Source: Dugong dugon (taxonomy: Eukaryota > Chordata > Mammalia > Sirenia > Dugongidae). From it: a stretch of DNA of 64,000 nucleotides. Of this stretch, positions 34,365 to 44,431 are shown piece after piece (the first letter of the stretch is position 1; each line of letters starts with the position of its first letter). Below the pieces are notes generated by a model. That model was given only the letters and a program-made list of their open reading frames with translations. It made no database searches and had not been told where the DNA came from. Made by a program: the position numbers and the translations under genes. The stretch is from contig CM057460.1 of assembly GCA_030035585.1 (NCBI GenBank), forward strand, positions 131,052,714 through 131,116,713. The letters run 5' to 3'.

Positions 34365-36779
34365 GTTGTTGTTGTTAGGTGCCATCCAGTAGGTTCTGAC
34401 TCATAGAATGAAACACTGCCCGGTCCAGTGCTGTCCTCACAATCGTTGCTGTTACAACCCCAATGTGCATGTTTCCTGATTTTAAACCACACAGTATCCC
34501 CTTGTTCTGTTTGAACTACTGCTTCTTGGTCTATGTACAGGTGCACATGAGCACAATTGAGGGTTCTGAAATTCCCATTCCTTGTAATGTTATCTATAAT
34601 TTGTTGTGATGCACACATTTGAATGCCTTTGCATAGTAAATAAAATACAGGTAAATATCTTTCTGGTTTTCTCTGCTTTCAGCCAGGATCCATCTGACAT
34701 CAGCAATGATAGCCCTCATTCCACATCCTCTTCTGAATCTGGCTTGAATTTCTGGCAGTTCCCTTTCGATGCACTGCTGCAGCCACTTTTGGATGATCTT
34801 CAACAGAATTTTACTTGTGTGTGATATTAATGATATTGTTCAATAATTTCCTCATTCTGTTGGATCACCTGTCTTTGGAATGGGCACAAATATGGATCTC
34901 TTCTACTTGGTTGGCCAGGTAACTGTCTTCCAAATTTCTTGGCATAGACAAGTGAGTACCTGCAGCACTGTAGCCATTTATTGAAACATATCAATTGGTA
35001 TTCCCGTCAATTCCTGGAGCCTTGTTTTTTGCCAGTGTCTTCAGTGCAGCTTGGACTTCTTCCTTCAGTACCATCAATTCTTGATCATATGCTACCTTCT
35101 GAAATGTTAGAACATCAGTGCATTATTTTTGATACAGTGACTCTGTGTATTCCTTCTGTCTTCTTTTAAGCCTTCTGTGTTGTTCAGTATTTTGCCCGTA
35201 GAATCCTTCATTATTGCAACTTGAGGCTTGAATTTTTTCTTCAGTTCTTTCAGCTTGAGAAATGCTCAGCATGTTCTTCCCTTTTGATTTTTTAACTCCA
35301 TGTCTTGGCACATTTTATTATAATATTTTACTTTGTCTTCTTGAGCTGCACTTTGAAATCTTCTGTTCAGCTCTTTTACTTCATTATTTCTTCCCTTTGC
35401 TTTAGCTACTCTGTGTTCAAGAGCAAGTTTCAAAGTCTCACCTGACATCCACTTTGGTCTTTTCTTTTTTTCCTCTCTTTTTAAATGACCTTTTGCTTTC
35501 TTCATGTATGATGTCCTTGATGTCATCCCACAATTCATCTAGTCTTTGGTCATTAGGGTTCAATGGGTCAAATTTGTTCTTGATAGGGTCTCCAAATTCA
35601 GGTGAGATATACTTAAGGTCGTAGTTTGGCTCTTGTGGACTTGTTTTAATTTTCTTCAGCTTCAACTTGAACTTGCATAGAGCAATTAATGGTCTGTTCC
35701 GCAGTTAGCCCCTGTCCTTGCTCTGACTGATGGTGTTGAGCTCTTCCATTGTCTTTTTCCACAGATGTAGTTGATTTGATTCCTGTATTTTCTATGCAGT
35801 GAGATCCACGTGTATAGTCGCTGTTTATGTTGTTGAAAAAGGTATTTGCAATGAATAAGTTGTTAGTCCTGTGGAATTCTATCATGCTATCTCCAGCATC
35901 GTTTCCATCACCAAGGCCATATTTTCCAACTACCGTTCCTTCTTCTGTTTCCAACTTTTGCATTCCAATCATCAGTAATTATGAATGCATCTTCATTGAC
36001 TTTTGATAAATTTCAGACTGCAGAAGTTGGTAAAAATCTTCCGTTTCTTCATCTTTGACCTTAGTAGTTGGTGCATAAATTTGAATTGTAGTCGTATTAA
36101 CTGGTCTTCCTTGTAGGTGTATGGATATTATCCTATCAATGAAAGTGTTGTACTTCAGGATAGATCTTGAAATGTTCGTTTTGAGGATGAATAGGACACC
36201 ATTCCTATTCAATTTATGATTCCCGACGTAGTTGACCATATGTTGTCTCATTCCAAATGGCCAATACCAGTCCATTTCAGCTCACCAATGCCTAGGATAT
36301 CGACGTGTATGTGTTCCATTTCATATTAGATGACTTCCAGTTTTCCTAGATTCATACTTCATACATTCCGTGTTCCAATTATTAATAGATGTTTGGAGCT
36401 GTTTCTTTTCATTTTGAGTTATGCCACATCAACAAATGAAGGTCCTGAAAGCTTGACTCCATTCACATCATTAAGGCTGATGCTACGTTGAGGAAGCAGC
36501 TCTTCCCCAGTCATATTTTGAGTGCCTTCCACCTGAGGAGTTCATCTTCTGGCACGGTATCAGACAATGTTTTGCTGCTTCATAAGATTTTCACTGGCTA
36601 ATTTTTTCAGCAGTAGACTGCTAGGTCCTTCTTCCTAGTCTGTCTTAGTCTGGAAATTCCACTGAAACTTGTCCACCATGGGTGACCCTACTGGTATTTG
36701 AAATGCTGGTGGCACAGCTACCATTATCACAGCAATATGCAAGCCACTACAGTGCAACAAACTGACAGATGTGTGGTGG
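34365..36779 (-). mobile_element. RTE (BovB-like) with internal deletion
   Basis: On the minus strand it has a 5' region (about 36779-36420), an APE-type endonuclease, a linker and the first part of the reverse transcriptase. Then it jumps directly to the 3' terminal block (CAGCAACGATTGTGAGGAC, GGATGGCACCTAACAACAAC). The RT part with the YADD motif and thumb, kept in the copy at 44569, is missing; the junction lies near 34455-34490. AGAGATTTAT (34355-34364) and AGAGATTCAT (36780-36789) are target-site duplications, so this 2.4-kb unit is bounded at both ends. It is inserted in the 3' UTR of the old L1. Confidence 0.9.
34490..36330 (-). pseudogene. RTE ORF (endonuclease and partial RT), broken
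   Basis: Frames 36275-35979 and 35972-35646 hold the endonuclease, with DRIISIHLQGRPVN, IQIYAPTTK and the later DDWNAK.G-like catalytic loop, which crosses a frame break. Frames 35665-35438, 35538-35266 and 35311-35123 hold the linker, rich in Lys and Glu. Frame 34803-34594 holds the start of the RT, with PEIQARFRRGCG and YAKAFKCVHHNKL, in which motif A keeps its shape but the usual Asp positions differ. Several frameshifts and stops separate these pieces. No product is possible. Confidence 0.85.
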
Positions 36780-36820
36780 AGAGATTCATAACTATATAGT
36801 AACACTATAAACCCCAAACC

Positions 36821-36972
36821 TTGTTGTTGTCCAGTTGATTTCAACCCATGGCAACCCTACAAGGCAGAGTAGAACTGCTCCATAAGGTTTCCAAGGAGCA
36901 GCTGGTGGATTAGAATTGCCAACCTTTTGGTTAGCAGGAAAGCTCTTAACTACTGCATCACCGGGGCTTCTA
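36821..36972 (-). mobile_element. AfroSINE, short type
   Basis: TTGTTGTTGTCCAGTTGATT tail, AAGGTTTCCAAGGAGCAGCTGG joining without the central block, GGTTAGCAGG and CATCACCGGGGCTTC head, all in reverse. It lies in the old L1 3' UTR, about 40 bases past the RTE insertion. Confidence 0.9.
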
Positions 36973-37115
36973 AAGGGTAGTAAAGCAATGATAAATAGAA
37001 AATTCAGGTTTGTGGATCCTTCAAGTGTGAGGGAGAAAAGAGGAAGGGACTGGGAATGGGTATACAGGGTGCTTCAAAGATATTTGTAATGTTCTATTTC
37101 TTATGCCATATTCAT

Positions 37116-40100
37116 TTTATTTTTACCTTTAAATATATACTTAAATTATAAATACCTCATATTTGTATTTAATAAAATGATTTTATAAGCAAAAACAAGG
37201 GTAAAGATGTATTTTCCTTTCCAAAGTTGATAAAGTTGGAGAATCATTGAATATAGGTTTCTAAACAGAGCTAAAATGAGGAATTAATGGAAATTCTTGG
37301 TTATTATTAAAGATAAAAAATGTGAAGGCTTAAAGGCCATATAAGGACCAAGAAAATACTTTTAATTAAAAAAAAAAGATTTATAATGGTATATAACCTC
37401 GAATACTTTACATTAGAAGGCTATATTCTTCAGCTTTGGCTCAAAGTGGACGGTGAGAATGGCTACAGTCATTAAAAAAAAAAGGAATGAGTTGTTTGTT
37501 GGTTTATGCTTTCTGCTGTTTGGATTGTCACACTAGAGCTATAACCTCCTGTGCCCAACTAAGCCAGGGATGGCTGCTCAGGGATCTCTAATTAGCAGTC
37601 AGGAAGGATCCTGCTTTCCAACTGCCTTCTCTAAACACCTCCTGGCATTTGAGCTTGCTCCAGGGCTATCAGTCCTCTCTGGGTGAGCTGTGTCTTTACT
37701 GAGCTCTGATAGTGTTAGTCTGCCCAGATTGGAAGTCTTTGTAACATCCCCAGCGGGAAACTGTCTAAGGAGAGTAGGTTGTATGAAACACTTGTCTCAG
37801 CTCCAGATTATACAGGGATGTTTGTGCTTTATCAGAGCCAGTGAATGAAAGGGCATTTCCAGAAAGACATTTTCCAAACCTTTGGATGACTTTGCCATAA
37901 CAACACAATCAGCCTCATATTGTCTGACTAAAGAGAAATCACTGTCATTTGCAGAAAAAAATGAACAGAGCTTATACCTTCTCTGTGTTAGAGTCCATTT
38001 CTTTTGAAATGATCAATTTGGCTATTTACAAATAGTTTCTCTGATTTGATTGCTTCTCTGGCTGTCAGGAGTGGTGACTGCTGTAATAGATAACTTCACT
38101 TTCAAAGAGCCTGAACTAACCTCACTTGGGATCAATACGGAGTAAAATTAAAGTGGAATTTATCTAGTGAGGTTTAAATTGAATTGATGCCTATGAGGAA
38201 GTGCATGTATTCCTGCACAGTATCTCCTATGTATTGACTATATTTTTTATTTTAACTTTCTAACATTCTGATTTTTTTAATAAAATATGCCTTTGTAATA
38301 CATGATATCTTATATAAAAATTATTTCTCTATGTGTTTACAAATTTAAAATAAATAGAAAAGAATACTAAATCAAGTCAGAAAAAAGAAAAAAGGAATCA
38401 AGAAAAGACATTGGCATTTTCCTCCATTAATTCTTAGAGAAGATTTTTTTTTCCTTAAAGGATTAAGATGCTTTTCAAATAGATCTCCAGACTCCTTAAA
38501 TCCTCATGAGGAAATGTATAATCATGGATTACTGCATCCGTTCTGATTTGTTATGTGATTGTGGATAAGCCACTTAAATCTCTCTTCTGTTCTCCTGTGT
38601 AACCCCTTGAACATTATTGACATGGATGCTCAGTGGTTGAAAAAGAGGATGATTAATTTCACAGTACTCCTTGGCACTCTTGATTTAAAGGGAAATCTTA
38701 AACCTCTGGTAAACTGCAGAGCATTTGTCTCTCCTGTGGCCTCCATCATTCCTGATTCTCTATCTGTAGATTGTACAATCACAATACCCATTTGCTGGTA
38801 TCCCCGCAAAAACACTAGGTGTTTAATTCTTTGGTAACATAAATCTTACTTATTTTTTGTAAGCTATGGCAAAAAATGAAACAAATGAGACCTTAGATAT
38901 TGGTTTGAGGATTCTACAAAAGTACATAAATGAACATGGTTCAAAAGCTAACTTTATATTTCAGATATATTTATTATCTTCATTAATAATAAAAATCTGC
39001 AGTGTCACCTTCATGCAATTTCAGAAAAATGTGTATAAATTTATTCAATCATAATTGCTCAACAAATACTTATTGAGCCCTTATTCTCTACCATTGCTAG
39101 ATTCTGAGGATGAAATAAGATTTTATTTCTATCTCCAGAGTTCAATGACTCATGAGATGGTGAAGAAAGTACAGTAAGTTAATAATACAATAAATGTGAT
39201 AAGTTACAGTATTTTATTTAAAGCATCATGTGAGCACAAATGGGGAACAACTGAGTCTTACTGGAGGAGAAGGAATCAGGGGAAGTTATTTGAGGTGGGT
39301 CTTAAAAGACTCTAAGAGAGTATAGATGAGTGGAGGGGCCCCTACAAAGGGATTGTTTTAAGTTCTTTCCCTTTCTTCGATTTTCAAAAAGATAAAACAA
39401 AATAATAAATAGCATAATGGGAAAGGGTGGGAGTTCCTTGAGGTCCTAACTCCATTCATATGTAGTATCACTATCCTCCTCCGGCTGAAAGGATTTGGTG
39501 GGGTTCAGTATTTCAGAGTCTGCTGGATGCAGAATTTCCATTCTAATTAGCTTCTTTTTAGCCTAGTGATTTGAACCTCATAAGAACTCATAAACTATTG
39601 TTTAATTTATCACTAGTCATTATATCTACAGGATAGACTATAGTCTACTTTATATGACCTAAAATAAAAGATATAATTTGTAACAAATAAGCCAGGTATC
39701 ATTAAAATATAGTCAGTTGGAAAAAAATTATTATAAAAAGTGAAAATGCAGGGTATAAAGCTTCATTTTTACCTATAGCAACTATGTAAAAATATTCACA
39801 GAAAATAGAAGGGGAAATGCCAAAATAATAGTACTTGAATCTGGGAGGTAGGATTATGGGGGATTTTTTTCTTTATACGTTTCTGAACTTTATAATTTTT
39901 CTACTCAAAACACTAGTTTCTTTTGGAGTAATAAAAAGCATATTTTAAAAATACAGCCTTTTCAATTCAACAACATCATCTAATTATTTCTCTGTTGAAA
40001 CTCGGAGCTATTTTATATCTCCAATAGATGGTAGCAGTGGCAGAATTTAAGATTTATCATAAGGCAGAATTGTTTTAGATCATTTTGCTTTCTGTCATTT

Positions 40101-42098
40101 GTAGACAAGCCTACTGTCAGTAATTCCTTGGCTAGGTTTGTTTTTTTCCTCCTTCCCACCCTCTATGCACCTGAAGCTTATTTTCTGGTTAAGGTGTTTA
40201 GTTTCCTGAAGAGTCAGATGTCACATGTGGCTCTAATACTTAGGCCCTGAGCTGACCTGAAGCTTGGTTCAAAAAGCCAAACACATTCCGGAGGCTGCAC
40301 CAGGATGAGTCTGTTGCTTATAGCTATTATCTAGCAACCCTACAGTCATGCTTCAGAGCACTGGACCTGCTGACCTCCTTTCATCAATTATACCTTTTGA
40401 CCTCATTGCCTATCAACTGCCTTGGTGGTCTTTTACTCTCTACCCTTTGCCCATTTGCAGCTCAGGGGTGGTATGCCCTTAATCACCAAAGTCACCTCAG
40501 CAAGGGTGACCTGATGTGGGGAAAGGTCTTGCTTTCCTATTTGATGTTTTAGGACTTCTCTGGGGAAGCAGCTAGTTAATGTATCACCCACATAGCAGTA
40601 ATTAGGAAGTGATTCTCTCAGAGCCCTGCACGTTGGTGTGCACCTTGATGTTGCTTGCCTCATTAGAGTAATATTATGTCTATCAGTTTCCATACAGACA
40701 TGAATTTTCTCTCTCTTTGATGATCCAAACACCATCTGGCCAGTGTGTAGCCTTCCCTAGTAGCAGAATTCTGTGGCATCTTTCCTTATAAGCCATGGAT
40801 GAAATTCTTTGGCTGCATGTAGGTCTTCTTTAGTGAGAGCTGGCATAGACTGATTGCTTCAGTTGCTGGTAATAGAACTATGTTTAATGATGGGGCATTG
40901 GGCAAGGAAGGAACACTACCCATTAGTCTAAAGTCATGTAACTGCCATGAAGGTCTTGCTTCATAATCTTGCTGCAAGGAAAATGGGGGCAGAGGCAATG
41001 TGTGTTGTTGAGGAAGACATGCAGAAAAGCTATTTCCACAGTCACAGAGTTGCATTCTTAACCCCCGTCTGACCTAACAATGTGTGCTCTTGGGTATTAG
41101 GTGAAAAAGGAACCAGAGTGAAGGCATCCCACACAGATTTTATAACTTGTAGTGCTCTTAGTAGATTTATACCTTTTTATGAAGAGATCTCCTTTTGTTT
41201 CAACACCAAATACCATGCTAATGGAGGCACTATACAATGATGCTGAGATTTATATTTTTAGGAGTTAGATGTCTAGGTAGATCCTCCTCCTTTACACGTA
41301 TTTAAAGCCACAGGAGCATCCCTAAGTTGATAAATACGCAGAATTGAAGAGTAAAAACATATTTTCACATTATTATAGTTTTGGCAAACTGATGATAAAA
41401 GTTGATCATATGGTAGAGACTTTCATGTGTGAAATATATGTTAAAACAAGTGCTGGGCGGATGAGGATGGAAAGCTTTATTCTGGAGACCTATACAGTGT
41501 AACTGTTGAATGATGCATGTGCTGTTAAACATTTTTCATTCTAATGGAGCTGGGAATTTCCAGAACTGCAGCCTCATTACTTCCCTCAACCATGATGGTT
41601 TCTGATTGTATCTTTCCCATTAACTCTTGAATGTTTTCTTTGTTTTCTGTGGGGAGGTTTGCAATTATGAAAGTATTTTCTGTTTCTTAACTTTTAATTA
41701 ATTACTGATATTGTTCTTAGGTGATAAATCCTTCCAACCCACTAAATTTATTAATTTCTTTGTTGGCCCACAGTTAGAAAGCATGCAAGTAGAAGAATTC
41801 TGTGTGAATGAAAAATATTTATTTTTGTCTTATGTATTATTGATACCATTAAACTACAGGAACAATTTAAAGAGATGGCCTGTAATAAAGATACACAAAA
41901 CATGAGCCTCTGTTTATGTGTCCCATTACATTGACTGAATCTCTCTACTCCCCTGCTTTCTCCATCTCACCAGCCTTGAGGGCCATTATACTTGTGGTGC
42001 TCTCCAGGGAGTTGCCACCAGGATGGGCTATTACACTGCATAGCCTTGGGAAGTTAGAGGTAACCCAAAGTCTGTCACACTGAAGCAGCCATAATTAC
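37116..42098. other. 5-kb repeat-poor stretch
   Basis: No AfroSINE, RTE or young L1 lies here, in contrast to its surroundings. 37440-38110 is of high complexity, with TCTCTAATTAGCAG homeodomain-like motifs. 39057-39330 reads on the minus strand as an L2 3' end (CAACAAATACTTATTGAGCC is its signature in this orientation). 40150-41560 has minus frames at 40433-40735 and 40786-41055 that I cannot assign; an ancient repeat is possible. No gene recognised. Confidence 0.45.
39057..39330 (-). repeat. L2 3' end remnant
   Basis: In reverse orientation it starts with CAACAAATACTTATTGAGCC, followed by TTCTGAGGATGAAATAAG and later GAAGTTATTTGAGGTGGGTC, the order of an L2 tail and upstream region. Strongly decayed. 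Confidence 0.6.
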
Positions 42099-42109
42099 AG
42101 ACTGCTTAT

Positions 42110-42288
42110 AAAAAACAAAATAAACCAAAACAAAACCCATTGCTGTAGAGTCACTTCCAACTCATAGAGACCCTATAGGACAGAGGAGAACTGCCCTATA
42201 GGGTTTTCAAGGAGTGGGCTGGTAGAGTCGAACTGCCAACCTTTTGGCTAGCAGCCAAACACTTAACCACTACACCATCAGGGCTAAG
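42110..42288 (-). mobile_element. AfroSINE, short type
   Basis: ACCAAAACAAAACCCATTGC tail, CTATAGGGTTTTCAAGGAG joining to the box B region without the central block, and TTTTGGCTAGCAGCC, ACACCATCAGGGC head. It has a perfect target duplication AGACTGCTTAT (42099-42109, 42289-42299). Confidence 0.95.
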
Positions 42289-42299
42289 AGACTGCTTAT

Positions 42300-43058
42300 G
42301 GGGGGTAAATAATAGGATTCGTTGTCCACTCTCATCTCCAAGGCTATGAAGACAGCTCCCTCATGCCTCATGTCCCTGTATATCTCAGTTATCACCAGAA
42401 AAGCACAAAGCCTCTCCCACTACCTCTTACTATCTGGGATCTGTTCCCTATGTTGCTCTCCATAGCCCTGATCTCTGTACCAAAATTCTCTTTGTACCAA
42501 AACTCTTCCACGGTGCCCTTCTGGAACTTCTTTCTGTCCATCCACAAATACTCTTCATTCTTACCTTGTCACAGATCATTCCCTTGACTTCCTTGTCTAA
42601 ACTGAAACTTCTCTTCAGAAGGTGCTGGTTCTCTCACAGTACTCTCCAGTGGAGACAGTCTTCTATCTCACGTCCCCATATCTCAAGGCTTGCACATGGC
42701 TTTCTTAACCACCTTGCTATTCATTGTCACTTCCAACTTACCCCTGCCACTGTGCTCTTCAGTCTCTACCCCCTGGCCACAATGAACCTTTTCTTTTTTC
42801 TTAAACCATCCTAAGCTCATTCCTACCTCAATGTCCTGCATATGCTGTTCCTTTTCCCTCATTGGCTCTCCCTGCTACTCTTAAGTGGCAAGCTCCTCCT
42901 CATCCTATATTCTTCAGCTTAAATGTCACCCCACATACAATCCTTCCTTGATCCTCACTTTCTGAAATAGCTATCCTCCTTCCTTATTCTCTTTCTCAGC
43001 ACTTCCCCAGCTTGGTTCTTTTGTAGCACATATTTTAACTTAAATTATTTTATTAGGG

Positions 43059-43092
<34 letters not shown>

Positions 43093-43245
43093 TTTGTGGG
43101 TGTGTGTGTGCATGTCTCCATTAAGAGAAAGTAAGCTGCGTGCGGGCAGGTACCACACTCCTCATATTCACTATGGTAACCCTGATCCCTAGCACCCTGC
43201 CAGCCACTCACAGGCACCTAATATTTAAGGAGTGAATAAACAGGC
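42300..43245 (+). repeat. L2-like remnant (3' part clearer)
   Basis: From about 42810 the order fits an L2 3' region: CCTGCATATGCTGTTCC, TTCAGCTTAAATGTCACC, TTCCTTGATCC, then CATTAAGAGAAAGTAAGC, GGTAACCCTGATCCCTAGCACC and TTAAGGAGTGAATAAA. The part before 42750 is less clear and has short frames without signature. Confidence 0.6.
43059..43110. repeat. T-run and (GT)n tract
   Basis: Twenty-two T's are followed by GT repeats interrupted by GTTTTGTGGG, inside the L2-like remnant. Confidence 0.95.
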
Positions 43246-44040
43246 AATGAGACTATTAGAATAAGGATATACATTCCAGAATTATAGAAGTTATGAATAT
43301 AAGTCTGTGAAATTATTATTACTGGAAGCTAGAATGACATATTTTTGTAATATTGCTTTCTGGTAATCTACACTGATGAAAGAGTAGATGAAGTTTAAAG
43401 AATCTGTCCAATTTCAAGCACTGGGAGATGAGGTGGTGTGAGCAAATAGCCTCTCCTTTCAGTTGGCAGGGGGAGTTTACCTGGACAGAGTGGATGTAGT
43501 TTGAACAAACATATTCAACATATATTGATTTAAGTGTACAAACAACAGAAAGTAAAGATTTTTAAAAAATATCCTTGACTGGAATGAACACACAAAAGTT
43601 GCAGGCGAAAACACAGAAGACAGCCTGGATTGGAGAAGATCAAGACACACTGGTTGACTACCATTCTCAAATATTAATACCCTTAACCAGGATTTTGATT
43701 AGAACCACACAGCTATAAATTCTGGAAGGAAATCTTTGGGGAATGTCCAAAGTATAGGTATTGGGGTATTTCGAATGTTTTTACTTTAACTATCAGAAAT
43801 TTACTTTAACTATCAGAAATATAGGGGGCTATTTTGGCACTTTTAGGATGCAAATTAAAGCACCCAACTTTTCATGCAGAGTCATCCATTTCTGCATGAA
43901 GGTAAATGGAAGGAGCTATGGGCAGGGTCGAGATATGCCGCATTATATAGCCTTTGGTCTCCCTTTGGCAGGCTTTTGAACATTTTTAGGTTTATTGTCC
44001 ATCCACACCTACCTTTCCAAGCATTAACTTCCAAATGTAC
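43246..44040. other. unique sequence with a short tandem duplication
   Basis: No gene or known repeat. The frame at 43761-43979 overlaps the perfect tandem duplication at 43781-43820 and has no known similarity. Confidence 0.45.
43781..43820. repeat. perfect 20-base tandem duplication
   Basis: TTACTTTAACTATCAGAAAT occurs twice head to tail with no difference, so the duplication is recent or the result of an assembly or sequencing artefact. Confidence 0.97.
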
Positions 44041-44232
44041 CTTGTTGTTATTGTTGTGTGCCACTGACTTGATTCCGACTCATAGCGACCCTATATGCTG
44101 AGTAGAACTGCTCTATAGGGTGTTCTAGGCTGAAATCTTTATGGGGGCAGATCAACAGGTCTTTTCTCCCATGGAGCAGCTGGTGGGTTCAAACCCCCTA
44201 CCTTTCAGTTAGCAGTCGAGCCTTTTGTTAGA
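44041..44232 (-). mobile_element. AfroSINE, long type with RTE-like tail
   Basis: TTGTTGTTATTGTTGTGTGCC, ATTCCGACTCATAGCGACC, GAAATCTTTATGGGGGCAG, GGAGCAGCTGGTGGGTTC and CAGTTAGCAGTCGAGCC in reverse order. Its first 50 bases align with the first 50 bases of the RTE at 44569, only about 500 bases away. Confidence 0.9.
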
Positions 44233-44247
44233 GCCAGTGAGAGAAGA

Positions 44248-44250
<3 letters not shown>

Positions 44251-44302
<52 letters not shown>
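44251..44302. repeat. (GT)n microsatellite
   Basis: Fifty-two bases of uninterrupted GT. Confidence 0.97.
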
Positions 44303-44304
<2 letters not shown>

Positions 44305-44431
44305 TGTGTATGTAAATGGTTCCTAAGATACAGCATGTTTGAAAAATGATGGTTTTATTGAACAAGACAACTTCAGAGCACAAATCATATTCTGCCTGTT
44401 TTAACGACTTCATCTTCTACAGTTTCTTGAA

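Larger units (their letters stand above)
30250..37115 (+). mobile_element. old L1 dismembered by later insertions
   Basis: The pieces follow L1 ORF2 order: the RT region around 30430-30690 (AAAATTACAGGCTAATCATG, GATGATCAAATTGGGTGTAG, CAAGGTTGGTTTACCATTAGG), RT thumb and later parts (30890-31578), the C-terminal region (31768-32241, 32763-33405, 33816-33959, 34179-34354), then the 3' UTR (36790-36820 and 36973-37115, GCAATGATAAATAGAAAATTC to GTAATGTTCTATTTCTT). Insertions between them are SINEs, a solo LTR and an RTE. The stretch 31860-32090 repeats a part of ORF2 that appears again at 33120-33350, so two L1s or an internal duplication may be involved. No frame survives. Confidence 0.75.
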
